DNA of 64,000 nt from AP-15 sp963814865 (GTDB lineage: Bacteria > Pseudomonadota > Alphaproteobacteria > ATCC43930 > CGMCC-115725), in assembly GCA_963814865.1 (NCBI GenBank), contig CAWFEN010000014.1, positions 1,302,001-1,366,000 on the forward strand. Reading direction: 5' to 3'. Below, in pieces: positions 16,109 through 25,837 of the stretch. The notes under the pieces are model-generated. The model saw only the letters and a program-made list of their open reading frames with translations, had not been told where the DNA came from and did not search any database. Position 1 is the stretch's first letter. Every line of letters starts with the position of its first letter. A program made the translations under genes and the position numbers.

Positions 16109-16827
16109 GACGGGGCTCTGGCCGCCGTGTCGGCGAACCAGACCAGCTCGCCGACCGGGCGCAAGCGCGCCGCCGGCAAGGCCTGATCGCCGGCGAGCGC
16201 GCGGGCCAGCATCTCGCGCTTGTCCGCGCCGGCGACGAGAAAGCCCGTATGCCGGCTGCTTTCGAGCGCCGGATAGGTCAAGGTGATCCGTATCTCCGGC
16301 CTGGCGCCAGCGATCTCGGCGGCCCAGCGATGCCGCTCGTCGAGGAGGCTGGTGCCGGGAAACAGCGAGGCGGTGTGCCCGTCCGGGCCGAGGCCGAGCA
16401 GCATCACATCGAACAGCGGCCGCGCCGGATCGAGCGTTTCGGCGCCGTAATAGGATTTGAGCACCCGTTCATAGGCGCCGGCGGCCGCGGCGGGATCTCC
16501 CTCCGTGGCGATGCCGTGGATGTTCTGCGCCGGTGCCGGGACATGCGCCAGCAGCGCCTCCCGCGCCATCCGGTAATTGCTGTCCGGGTGGTCCCACGGG
16601 ACGAACCGCTCGTCGCCCCAGAACCAATGAAGCCGGTCCCATGGCAGGGCGTCGCGATAGGGAGCGTCCGCCAGGAGCTGGTACAGCCGGCGCGGGGTCG
16701 AGCCGCCGGAAAGGCAGATCGCAAAGCGGCCGCTGCTGCTGCCGGCGAGGCCGGTGATCCATTGCGCCGCCTGCCGGGCCAGGGCTTCCGGGTCGGCGGC
16801 GGCCTCGATGCGGGTTTGCGTCGGCAT
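16105..16827 (-). CDS. pgl: 6-phosphogluconolactonase
   Basis: Pgl (DevB/SOL family) hydrolyses 6-phosphogluconolactone to 6-phosphogluconate after Zwf. The 240-residue protein contains AICLSGGSTPRRLYQLL, the substrate-site region HWFWGDERFVPWDHPDSNY and the catalytic histidine motif LLGLGPDGHTASLFPG, followed by ITLTYPAL. It sits between rpe (9-base gap) and rpiA (four-base overlap). Confidence 0.97.
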   Translation of the reverse strand: MPTQTRIEAAADPEALARQAAQWITGLAGSSSGRFAICLSGGSTPRRLYQLLADAPYRDALPWDRLHWFWGDERFVPWDHPDSNYRMAREALLAHVPAPAQNIHGIATEGDPAAAAGAYERVLKSYYGAETLDPARPLFDVMLLGLGPDGHTASLFPGTSLLDERHRWAAEIAGARPEIRITLTYPALESSRHTGFLVAGADKREMLARALAGDQALPAARLRPVGELVWFADTAARAPS

Positions 16828-16836
16828 CTGGCCTCC

Positions 16837-17511
16837 TCAGGATCGGGGTGCCGCGTCGCGGATCGCGGCGATCGCGCCGGCATAATCGGGCGCATGAAAG
16901 ACCGCGGAGCCGGCGACGATCGCATTCGCCCCGGCCGCGAAAGCCTGCCGGGCGTTGGCGCCGCTCAACCCGCCATCGACTTCGATGACCGGATCGAGCC
17001 CGCGCGCGTCGCACAGATGCCGCAGCGCGCGGATTTTCGGCAGCATCTCGGGCAGGAATTTCTGCCCGCCAAAGCCGGGATTGACGGTCATGACCAGCAC
17101 GATCCCGCACAGATCGAGCACATATTCGACCATCGCCGGCGGCGTCGCCGGGTTCAGCACCACCCCGGCGATCTTGCCGAGGCTGCGGATATGCGACAGG
17201 GTGCGGTGCAGGTGGATCGTCGCGGAGGGCTCGCAATGGACCAGCAAATGGTCGGCGCCGGCCGCTGCGAAATCATCGAGATAGCGCTCGGGCTCGACGA
17301 TCATCAAATGCACGTCGATCGGCTTTGCCGTCGCCCGGCGCAGGGCGGTGACGACGACCGGGCCGATCGTCATGTTCGGGACGAAGCGGCCATCCATCAC
17401 ATCGACATGAATCCAGTCGGCCCCGGCAGCATCGACCGCCCGCACCTCGTCGGCGAGCCGGCCGAAATCGGCCGACAGGATCGACGGCGCGACGATGATC
17501 GGGCGGGTCAT
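16837..17511 (-). CDS. rpe: Ribulose-phosphate 3-epimerase
   Basis: Rpe interconverts ribulose-5-phosphate and xylulose-5-phosphate. The 224-residue TIM-barrel protein has the expected APSILSADFGRL N-terminus, the metal/catalytic segment WIHVDVMDGRFVPNMTIGP, VDVHLMIVEPE-type DVHLMIVEPERYL, LVMTVNPGFGGQKFLPEML and the second catalytic aspartate in IEVDGGLSG. It follows zwf by 19 bases and precedes pgl by 9. Confidence 0.97.
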   Translation of the reverse strand: MTRPIIVAPSILSADFGRLADEVRAVDAAGADWIHVDVMDGRFVPNMTIGPVVVTALRRATAKPIDVHLMIVEPERYLDDFAAAGADHLLVHCEPSATIHLHRTLSHIRSLGKIAGVVLNPATPPAMVEYVLDLCGIVLVMTVNPGFGGQKFLPEMLPKIRALRHLCDARGLDPVIEVDGGLSGANARQAFAAGANAIVAGSAVFHAPDYAGAIAAIRDAAPRS

Positions 17512-17530
17512 GACGCCTTCCGGCCGCGAC

Positions 17531-19093
17531 TCAGGAAAGCGGCCGCCACTGCCGGCCGCTGCGCCACAACAGATTGTCGGCCGCCTCGGGGCCGGCGCTG
17601 CCGGCGGGGTAGATTTCGAGCGGCGCGGTCTTGTCGTCGTGCCACAGATCGAGGATCGGCTGCACCACCGCCCAGCCGGCCTCGACGCCGTCGGCCCGGT
17701 TGAACAAGGTCGCGTCGCCGGTCATGAAGTCGTAAACGAGGGTTTCATAACCGGTGCTCGGCTCGACGTTGAAATAATCCTTGTAGCGGAAATCCATCTT
17801 GACGCCGCCGAGCGAGATCGCCGGACCCGGGATCTTCGCGCCGAATTGCAGCGAGACGCCCTCGTCGGGCTGGATCTGCAAAACGAGCGTGTTCGGGGTC
17901 AGGATGTCGACCGGGGTATCGCGGAACAGCGCGAACGGCGCCTGTTTGAACTGGATCGCGATCTCGGTGGTGCGCCGCGCCATCCGCTTGCCGGTGCGCA
18001 GATAGAACGGCACGCCCGCCCAGCGCCAGTTGTCGATGCCCAGCTGCATCGCGACATAGGTCTCGGTCATGCTGTCGGGTGCCACGCCGGGCTCGTTGCG
18101 ATAGGCCGCCTCCGACGCCCCGGCGATCGACCCCGCCCCGTACTGCCCGCGCACCGCGGCGCGGCGCACCTCGTCGCCGTCGAGCGGGCGGATGGCTTCC
18201 AGCACCTTGTGCTTTTCGGTGCGCACCGCATCGGCGTCGAACGAGTTCGGCGGCTCCATCGCCGTCATGCTGACGAGCTGGAAGACGTGGTTCGGCACCA
18301 TGTCGCGCAGGGCGCCGGTCGCCTCGTAGAATTTGGCGCGACGCTCGACCCCGACCGTCTCGGCCACTGTGATCTGGACATGGTCGATGTGATCGCGGTT
18401 CCACAACGGCTCGAAAATGCCGTTGGCAAAGCGCAGGACCATGATGTTCTGGACCGTCTCCTTGCCGAGGAAGTGGTCCATGCGGAAGATCTGCGGCTCG
18501 TCCAATACCTTGAGGATGCGCGCGTTCAATGCCTGGGCCGAGGCGAGATCGCTGCCGAACGGCTTTTCGATGATCACGCGCCGCCAGGTGCCGTCTTTTT
18601 CCTGCGCCAGCCCGGCCGCGCCGAGCCGCTCGACGATCGTGCCGAACAATTGGGCGGCCACGGCGAGATAAAAGACGACGTTGCCGCCGGTCTTGGATTT
18701 GGTCTTGGTCTGATCGAGAAGATCGGAGAGTCGGCTATAAGTCTCGGGTGCCGTGAAATCGCCGGCAAAATGGGTGATGCGGCTGGCGACGAAATCCCAC
18801 GCCGCCGCATCGAACGGCTCGGTCGCGCCGCCCGAGGCCGTGTCGGAGATAAAGCTCCTGACCCCGTCGGCCAGATAGTCGCGAAACGCTTCGGCCGGCT
18901 TTGGCGTGCGGTCGGCCGCGATCAGCGCAAAATTATCGGGCAGCAGCTTGGCCTTGGCGAGATTGTAGATAGCCGGCATCAGCAGGCGCTTGGTCAAGTC
19001 GCCGCCGGCGCCGAAGATCACCATCGCGCAGGGCGGCGCCTTGGGCGCCCGCCGCGCCGGGGCCTGTGCCTGGCCCTTGGCCGGAGCGTCCAT
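17531..19093 (-). CDS. zwf: Glucose-6-phosphate 1-dehydrogenase
   Basis: Zwf oxidises glucose-6-phosphate to 6-phosphogluconolactone, making NADPH, the entry step of the oxidative branch. The 520-residue protein has the nucleotide-binding MVIFGAGGDLTKRLLMPAIY near residue 24 and the active-site signature FRMDHFLGKETVQNIM. Its N-terminus carries an extra 15-20 residue Ala/Lys-rich stretch (KGQAQAPARRAPKAPP). It starts 3 bases after the gnd stop codon. The fingerprint loop reads GAGGDL rather than the commoner GASGDL. Confidence 0.97.
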   Translation of the reverse strand: MDAPAKGQAQAPARRAPKAPPCAMVIFGAGGDLTKRLLMPAIYNLAKAKLLPDNFALIAADRTPKPAEAFRDYLADGVRSFISDTASGGATEPFDAAAWDFVASRITHFAGDFTAPETYSRLSDLLDQTKTKSKTGGNVVFYLAVAAQLFGTIVERLGAAGLAQEKDGTWRRVIIEKPFGSDLASAQALNARILKVLDEPQIFRMDHFLGKETVQNIMVLRFANGIFEPLWNRDHIDHVQITVAETVGVERRAKFYEATGALRDMVPNHVFQLVSMTAMEPPNSFDADAVRTEKHKVLEAIRPLDGDEVRRAAVRGQYGAGSIAGASEAAYRNEPGVAPDSMTETYVAMQLGIDNWRWAGVPFYLRTGKRMARRTTEIAIQFKQAPFALFRDTPVDILTPNTLVLQIQPDEGVSLQFGAKIPGPAISLGGVKMDFRYKDYFNVEPSTGYETLVYDFMTGDATLFNRADGVEAGWAVVQPILDLWHDDKTAPLEIYPAGSAGPEAADNLLWRSGRQWRPLS

Positions 19094-19096
19094 GGC

Positions 19097-20086
19097 TCAG
19101 TCCTTCACCATCGTGCCCGGTTCCTGATGGCCGCCGAATTCGTGGCGCATCGCCGACAGGATGCGCTCGGCGAAGGTGTGGTCCTGGCGCGAGCGGAAGC
19201 GGGTGTAGAGCGCCGCGGACAACACCTCGGCCGGCACCGCCTCCTCGATCGCGGCCTGGATGGTCCACCGCCCTTCGCCCAAATCGGCGACCTGACCGGT
19301 AAATTCGGCAAGCTGGGGGTCCTTGGCGAGCGATATCGCGGTCAGGTCGAGCAGCCAGGACGAGATCACGCTGCCGCGCCGCCACACCTCGGCGATGTCG
19401 GGCAGCTCGAGCTGGTAGCGCCGGTTTTCCGGCACCGCCGTGGAGTTGACGTTGCGCAGGATGTCGAAGCCCTCGGCATAAGCCTGCATGACCCCGTATT
19501 CGATGCCGTTATGGACCATCTTGACGAAATGCCCGGCGCCGACCGGCCCGCAATGCAGATAGCCCTGCTCGGCGCGCGGATCGCGGCCGTCGCGACCGGG
19601 GGTCGGGTCGATGTTGCCTTTGCCCGGCGCCAGGGTCTTGAAGATCGGGTCGAGATGGTCGACCACCGCCTTGTCGCCGCCGATCATCATGCAATAGCCG
19701 CGCTCGAAGCCCCAGACGCCGCCGCTGGTGCCGACATCGACAAAGCGGATGCCCTTGGGCTTCAGCATCTCGGCATGGCGAATATCGTCGTGGAAAAACG
19801 AGTTGCCGCCGTCGATGACGATGTCGTCCCTGGCCAGCAGCCCGCCGAGCTCGACGATCGTCTCGTCGGTGATTTCGCCCGCCGGCAGCATCACCCAGAC
19901 CGCCCGCGGTGCGGTCAGCTGCCGGACGAAATCGGCGAGGTCCTTGCCGGGACTGGCGCCTTCGCCGGCGAGGCCGCGCACCGCGTCGGCGCTCTTGTCG
20001 TAGACGACGCAGCTATGGCCGTTGAGCATCAGCCGCCGCACGATGTTGCCGCCCATCCGGCCAAGACCGATCATTCCGAGTTGCAT
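19097..20086 (-). CDS. gnd: 6-phosphogluconate dehydrogenase, short decarboxylating type
   Basis: This enzyme oxidatively decarboxylates 6-phosphogluconate to ribulose-5-phosphate. At 329 residues it is the short type rather than the 470-residue form. Motifs are QLGMIGLGRMGGNIVRRL, the substrate loop TSGGVWGFERGYCMMIGG and the catalytic GHFVKMVHNGIEYGVMQAYA. After the second beta strand it reads VVYDKS; an acidic residue at this position usually favours NAD over NADP, though this is not proven here. SD AGGAGG precedes the ATG. Confidence 0.95.
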   Translation of the reverse strand: MQLGMIGLGRMGGNIVRRLMLNGHSCVVYDKSADAVRGLAGEGASPGKDLADFVRQLTAPRAVWVMLPAGEITDETIVELGGLLARDDIVIDGGNSFFHDDIRHAEMLKPKGIRFVDVGTSGGVWGFERGYCMMIGGDKAVVDHLDPIFKTLAPGKGNIDPTPGRDGRDPRAEQGYLHCGPVGAGHFVKMVHNGIEYGVMQAYAEGFDILRNVNSTAVPENRRYQLELPDIAEVWRRGSVISSWLLDLTAISLAKDPQLAEFTGQVADLGEGRWTIQAAIEEAVPAEVLSAALYTRFRSRQDHTFAERILSAMRHEFGGHQEPGTMVKD

Positions 20087-20121
20087 CCGAAACCTCCTGT
20101 TTGCCTGCTGGCGGCGACCGG

Positions 20122-22973
20122 TTACCGCAAGGCCTGCTCGATGGCATGGCCGAGCGCGCCGAGACCGGCATCGAGGTCGCCCGTGATGTGAACGCGCAAT
20201 GCCCGCCTGCCGCGCTCGGCGAGCACGTCGAAATCGCCGCGCGCCTGCGCCGCCTTGACCACGCCAAAGGTGTATTTCTGGCCGGGCACCGGCAGATCCT
20301 CGGCATCCTCGCAGGTGATCTGCAGAATGACGCCGCTGTTCGGGCCGCCCTTGTAGGCCTGACCGGTCGAATGCAGAAAGCGCGGGCCAAAGCCGAGGCA
20401 GGTCGCCGATTTGAGGCGGTCGCGGATCAGCCGGCGCAGCCGCTGCAAGGTTTCGACATGGGCCGGGCTGCGCTCGATATAGGCGAGCAGCGCCACATAG
20501 TCGCCGGCGCCGACCCGGCCGAAATGCGCCGCAAGCGCCGCCGAGAGGCTCGTCGCCTGCGGTTTCAGCGCGGCCTCGTTCCGGGCATCGGCGAAGAGCG
20601 CGAACCCGTCCGCGGCGAAAAACGGCTGCTCCGCCGGCAGCGCTCCGGTTTTCTCGTAGGCGGCGGTCAGATCGCGCGTCTTGACCTTGCTCGCCTCGAC
20701 ATCGGGCTGGTCGAACGGGTTGATGCCGATGATCGAGCCGGCGACCGCGGTCGCCATTTCCCAGCGGAAGAACTCCTGCCCGAGCTGCATCGGGTCGGAT
20801 ACCGTGATCCGCACCACCGGCTGGCCTGCCGCTTCGAGCGCGGCGACCGCCCGCTCCTGGTCGTCGTCCCGGTCGGCGGCGAGGCGCAGATAGGCGAAGA
20901 CGCGGTCATTGCCGTAGACCGCCGGCGCACCCAGGGGCTCGGCGTCGAGCGGCACGATGCCCTTGCCGAGCTTGCCGGTCGATTCGGCGAGCAGCTGTTC
21001 GAGCCAGGCGCCAAAATCGGCGATGCCCTTGGAGGCGATGATCGTCGCCTTGTCATGCCCGTGGCGCTGGCAGATGCCGAGGATCGCGCCCAGGATCACC
21101 CCCGGGTTCTCGACCGGCGGCGCGCTCGGCGCGCAGGAGCGTACCATCTCGGCCGCGCTTTCGAGAAAGGCGCGCGGATCGACGCCGATCGCCGCCGCCG
21201 GCACCATGCCGAAATTCGACAGGACGGAATAGCGCCCGCCGATGCTGGGCAGCCCGTGAAAGATCGCGCGGAAGCCTTCGTTGCGCGCGGTCTTTTCGAG
21301 CGACGACCCCGGATCGGTGATCGCGACGAAACGCCTGGGCGCTTCGCGCTCGCCGACCGCGGCCTTCGCCCGCTCGAAAAAATACTGTTTGAAGATGTTG
21401 GGTTCGAGGGTGCTGCCGGATTTGCTCGACACGATGAAGAGCGTATGCGCGGGGTCGATCAGGCTCTCGAAACGGCGGATCTGCGCCGGATCGGTCGAGT
21501 TCGAGCACGTGCAGCGCCGGACCGCCGGGCTTTGCCCCAAAGGTCTTGCCGAACACCTCGGGACCGAGGCTCGAACCGCCCATGCCGAGCAGCAGCACAT
21601 CCTGGAACTTGGCGCTTCTGACGTCCTCGGCGAAATCCTGGAGCTGGCCGACGGCCGCCAGCTGCTGATCGACGACGCCGAGCCAGCCGAGCCATTTCGC
21701 CTCGTCCGTCTCGGTCCACAGCGACGCGTCGCCATCCCACAGCCGCCGCACCTTGCCGTCTTTGCGCCAATCCTCGAGCGCGTCGCGGACCTCCTTCTCC
21801 AGCGCCTCGGGCAATTTCCAGCTCATCGAGTTCGAGCTTGGCGCCGAGCACGGCACGGCGCTTTTTCTGCACCGCGGCGTAAAGCTGGTCGGCGGCGTCG
21901 GCGAATTGCCGCACGCCGTCATCGACGAGCTTCGCCGTCACCGCCTCGATCGAAATGCCGGCGCCGGGCAGGGCCGCCATGACCGCCTGGGCGCTCGCGA
22001 CGTCCTCTTCGAGGCTCGGACGCGGCCGGCCGTGATCGCGATAGGCGTCCATCGTCGCCGGCGGCATCGTGTTGACCGTGTCGGCGCCGATCAGCTCGTC
22101 GACATAGAGCACGTCGCTATAGGCCTTGTTCTTGGTCCCGGTGCTGGCCCACAGCAACCGCTGGGTCAGCGCCCCGCGCTGCGCCAGGCGCTGCCAGCGC
22201 TCGTCGCCATAAATCTTCTGGTAGAGCTGGTAGGCGAGCTTGGCGTTGGCGATCGCCACCTTGCCCTTGAGCTGTTCGAGCCGCGCCTTCTCGGCCGGGT
22301 CGGTCGTTGCGGCGATGCGCTTGTCGAGCGCTTCGTCGACCAAAGTGTCGATGCGGCTGACGAAAAAGCTGGCGACGCTCGACACCTTGTGCGGGTCGCC
22401 GCCCTTTTTGGTCAAGGCCTCGATCCCGGAAATATAGGCCTCGGCAACCTCGGCATAGACCTGCTGCGAGAACAGCAGGGTGACGTTGATGTTGATGCCC
22501 TCGCCGATCAGGGTGCGGATCGCCGGCAGCCCGGCCTTGGTGCCGGGCACCTTGACCATCAGATTCTCGCGCCCGACCTCGCGCCACAGGCGGCGCGCCT
22601 CCTCGATCGTCTCATGCGTCTTCATCGCCAGATAGGGCGAGACTTCGAGGCTGATGAAGCCGTCGCGGCCCTGCGTCTGGTGATAGACCGGGCGCAGCGC
22701 GTCGGCGCCCTCCTGGATGTCGCGCACCGCCAGTTCCTCGAATAACGCACCGGGGTCGAGATCGCCATTCTTCTGCGCCGCGGCGATCAGCTCGTCGTAA
22801 TCGTCGCCGTGGCCGATCGCCTTTTCGAAGATCGACGGGTTCGAGGTCACTCCGCGCAGCCCGTCCTCGGCGATCAGCCGGCCGAGTTCGCCGGTGCGCA
22901 GCAATTCGCGGCTGACGAAGTCGAGCCACACCGACTGGCCGTATTCGTTGAGTGTCCTCAGCGGATTGGTCAT
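20122..22973 (-). CDS. tal-pgi: Bifunctional transaldolase/glucose-6-phosphate isomerase (two frameshifts)
   Basis: The N-terminal half is transaldolase (TNPLRTLNEYGQSVWLDFVS, TSNPSIFEKAIG, Schiff-base lysine in LMVKVPGTKAGLPAIR). The C-terminal half is glucose-6-phosphate isomerase (LLLGMGGSSLGPEVFG, FIVSSKSGSTLEPNIFKQYF, PSIGGRYSVLSNFGMV). The frame slips at 21828-21833 and 21497-21502. Both sites read GAACTCG on the coding strand where GACTCG gives uninterrupted KLDSMSWKLPEALEKEV and VLDSTDPAQ. Corrected length is 949 residues, normal for the alphaproteobacterial fusion. The transaldolase part starts 5 bases after tkt. The shifts are probably sequencing errors. Confidence 0.93.
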
Positions 22974-22978
22974 CGCCG

Positions 22979-25042
22979 TTACTCCTTGCGGGCGAGCTGC
23001 TCTCTGGCAGCCGCGTAGACGTGCTCGGGGGTGAAGCCGAATTTGACGAGGAGTTCCTTCAAGGGCGCCGAGGCGCCGAAGGTCTTCATGCCGATGATCG
23101 CGCCGCGCAACCCGGCATAGCGCTCCCAGCCAAGTGTCGAGGCCTGCTCGACCGCGACCCGGCGGGTCACCGCGGGCGGCAGCACGCCGGCCCGGTAGGC
23201 CTCGTCCTGCTGCTCGAACAATTCCCATGACGGCATGCTGACCACCCGTGCGGCGACCCCTTCGGCCGCCAGTTTCTCATAGACCTCGACGCAGAGTTCC
23301 ACCTCGCTTCCGGTCGCCATCAGGATCACCTCGGGCAGCCCCTTGCCGGCATCGGCAAGCACGTAGGCGCCGCGCTTGAGCCCGCTCGCGGCGGCGTAGC
23401 GGGTGCGGTCGAGGGTCGGCAAATTCTGCCGGCTCAGGATCAGGCAGGCCGGCTGGTGCCTGAGCCCGAGCACGACGCGCCACGCCTCGGCGGCCTCGTT
23501 GGCGTCGGCCGGGCGCAAGACGATCAGGCCCGGGATGCCGCGCAGCCCGACCACCTGCTCGACCGGCTGATGCGTCGGGCCGTCCTCGCCGACGCCGATC
23601 GAATCATGGGTAAAGATAAAGACGACCGGCAATTCCATCAGCGCGCTGAGCCGGATCGGCGCCTTCATATAGTCGGAGAAGATCAGAAAGCCGGAGCCGT
23701 AGGGCCGCAATTTCGACACCGACATGCCGTTGCAGATCGAGCCCATCGCATGCTCGCGGATGCCGAAATGGAAATTGCGGCCGCCGTGGTCGCCGGCCTC
23801 GAAATCGCCGGCATCGGCAAAGGTGAGCCGGGTCTTGGTCGAGGGCGCGAGATCTGCCGCGCCGCCGAGCAGCCAGGGCAGGCGCGGGGCGATCGCGTTC
23901 AGCACCTGCGCCGAGGAATCGCGGCTGGCGATGCCCTTCGGGTCGGCCGGGAAGACCGGGATGTCGCGGTCCCAGCCTTCGGGCAGGTCGCGCCGCTGCA
24001 TGCGCTCGCAGGCATCGGCGAGGTCCGGGTAGGCGGCGCGATAGCGTTCGAACAACGCCAGCCATTCGGCGCGCAATTTCTTGCCGCGGGCGCCGAACTT
24101 GGCGGCAAAATGCTCGCGAACCCCGTCGGGCACGAGAAATTTCGCATCCTCGGGCCAGCCGTAGCGGCGCTTGGTCGCCCGTACCTCATCTGCGCCCAGA
24201 GGCTCGCCATGCGCCGCCGAGGTATCCTGCTTGTGCGGCGCGCCATAGCCGATATGGCTCTCGACGATGATCAGGGTCGGGCGGTCGTCGGTGCGCCTGG
24301 CGTCGGCAAGCGCGTCGGCGATGCGCTCGCGGTCGTTGGCGTCGCTGACCCGCAGGACCTGCCAGCCATAGCCGAGAAAGCGGGCGGCGACATCCTCGCT
24401 GAAAGCGAGCGCGGTGTGGCCCTCGATCGTGATGTGGTTGCTGTCGTAGATCCAGGTCAGGTTGCCGAGCCGCAGATGGCCGGCGAGCGAGGCCGCCTCG
24501 CTGCCGACCCCCTCCATCATGCAGCCATCGCCGCACAAGGCGAAAACGTCATAGTCGAAGATGTCGAATCCGGGCCGGTTGAAATGCCGCGCCAGCCAAT
24601 CCGCGGCGATCGCCATGCCGACGCTGTTGGCGATGCCCTGGCCGAGCGGCCCGGTCGTGGTCTCGACCCCCGAGGTCAGATGGTATTCCGGGTGGCCCGG
24701 GCATTTGCTGCCGAGCTGGCGGAAATGCTCCAGGTCGTCGAGCGCGACCGCAGGGGTGCCGAGGCGCTCGTATTTCTCGTCGACCGAGACGACGCCGGTC
24801 AGATGCAGCAGCGAATAGAGCAGGGTCGAGGCATGGCCGGAGGACAGCACGAAGCGGTCGCGGTTCGGCCAGATCGGGTCCGCCGGATCGAACCGCAGAA
24901 AATCCTGCCACAAGGTGTAGACGACCGGCGCCATCGCCATCGGCGTCCCCGGATGGCCGGAATTCGCCTGCTGCACCGCATCGATGCACAAGGTGCGGAT
25001 CGTGTTGACACAGACTTCGTCGATCGAGCCCGCCGGCGCCAT
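22979..25042 (-). CDS. tkt: Transketolase
   Basis: A thiamine-diphosphate enzyme moving two-carbon ketol units between sugar phosphates. The 687-residue protein shows VQQANSGHPGTPMAMAPVVY, SGHASTLLYSLLHLTG, the ThDP/metal motif CGDGCMMEGVGSEAASLAGH through WIYDSNHITIEG, and HDSIGVGEDGPTHQPVEQ in the pyrimidine domain. The ATG at 25042 was chosen because it has GGAGAAGAGCTG upstream; an in-frame codon 51 bases earlier lacks a site. It is the first gene of the pentose phosphate operon. The 264 bases upstream hold no gene I recognise and should contain the operon promoter. Confidence 0.96.
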   Translation of the reverse strand: MAPAGSIDEVCVNTIRTLCIDAVQQANSGHPGTPMAMAPVVYTLWQDFLRFDPADPIWPNRDRFVLSSGHASTLLYSLLHLTGVVSVDEKYERLGTPAVALDDLEHFRQLGSKCPGHPEYHLTSGVETTTGPLGQGIANSVGMAIAADWLARHFNRPGFDIFDYDVFALCGDGCMMEGVGSEAASLAGHLRLGNLTWIYDSNHITIEGHTALAFSEDVAARFLGYGWQVLRVSDANDRERIADALADARRTDDRPTLIIVESHIGYGAPHKQDTSAAHGEPLGADEVRATKRRYGWPEDAKFLVPDGVREHFAAKFGARGKKLRAEWLALFERYRAAYPDLADACERMQRRDLPEGWDRDIPVFPADPKGIASRDSSAQVLNAIAPRLPWLLGGAADLAPSTKTRLTFADAGDFEAGDHGGRNFHFGIREHAMGSICNGMSVSKLRPYGSGFLIFSDYMKAPIRLSALMELPVVFIFTHDSIGVGEDGPTHQPVEQVVGLRGIPGLIVLRPADANEAAEAWRVVLGLRHQPACLILSRQNLPTLDRTRYAAASGLKRGAYVLADAGKGLPEVILMATGSEVELCVEVYEKLAAEGVAARVVSMPSWELFEQQDEAYRAGVLPPAVTRRVAVEQASTLGWERYAGLRGAIIGMKTFGASAPLKELLVKFGFTPEHVYAAAREQLARKE

Positions 25043-25306
25043 CAGCTCTTCTCCGTCAAGGCAAAAATCGGGCCGCGCCTTCGCCGCCGACAAGAAGGGA
25101 ACGGTGGCGGCGGGTCGACGATCTCATCGAGCTTCGCGGAAATGCCGCCAGGCTCTTCGGCCGGTGCAGCCTTGCCCCTCTCCCGTCCACTATGCATCGC
25201 ACTCCTCGTCCGGTCGATCCGATATTGCGCCGGATCAAGATCTGCGGGCCGGCTTCGCATCATGCAAGGCGCCTGCCGATCGCGACCGATCATCTTCGCA
25301 AAAAGT

Positions 25307-25837
25307 TCACGAGCCGTTGAAGACCCCGCGAAACAGCACCGGGCCGCTCGGCGCAGGATCTTTCGAGCCGCCGGTCGGTTCGAGCGTGACAAGGAGGTCG
25401 CCGGCGCCGGCCAGCAGCCTTGTATTGGCCGGGGTCACCGGGATCGCCTTGCGTCCCCGTTGCGGCAGCAGGCCGAGCGGATGGAGCGCCGGGGCGCCGG
25501 CAACCGCGAGCCAGAGCTGATAGGCCCGGCCCGCCGGGACGGGCTGCGGGCGCAGGCTGTCGGCGGCGATCTGGTGGGCGGTGCTGGCGAGGCGGATCGC
25601 CCAGACCGGGTGGTGACCGCCGTCGCGCACCACCGCGATCACCGGCCGCGCCGAAAAATCGGGCGCCGGCCGGCCGATGGTTGCGGCGACGAGCAGGGCG
25701 AGCGCCGTCACTCCGAGCACCGCCGCCGCGCGGCGCCAGAACCGGGCATTGTGCCGCAGGCGCAGCCGCGTCGCCGGACCTGCCGCCGCCGCCGACCGGG
25801 GCGGCGGCCGGACGGCAACGGGCCGGCCGTCAGCCAA
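25307..25837 (-). CDS. RskA-like anti-sigma C-terminal domain protein, possibly truncated
   Basis: The 176-residue product has one membrane helix (about residues 36-54, AAAVLGVTALALLVAATIG) followed by a periplasmic domain of the anti-sigma-K factor (RskA) C-terminal type: AYQLWLAVAGAPALHPLGLL and a conserved GDLLVTLEPTGGSKDPAPSG end. The usual N-terminal zinc-binding anti-sigma domain is missing; instead the frame opens at a TTG overlapping the end of the M20 gene by eight bases and is Arg/Pro/Ala rich. No ECF sigma gene is adjacent. It may be a truncated remnant or use an unrecognised start. Confidence 0.6.
   Translation of the reverse strand: MADGRPVAVRPPPRSAAAAGPATRLRLRHNARFWRRAAAVLGVTALALLVAATIGRPAPDFSARPVIAVVRDGGHHPVWAIRLASTAHQIAADSLRPQPVPAGRAYQLWLAVAGAPALHPLGLLPQRGRKAIPVTPANTRLLAGAGDLLVTLEPTGGSKDPAPSGPVLFRGVFNGS

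Noticed and set aside
17495..20191. 898-codon plus-strand frame
   Set aside because: It lies antisense to rpe, zwf and gnd, all with clear catalytic motifs; the translation has no recognisable domain.
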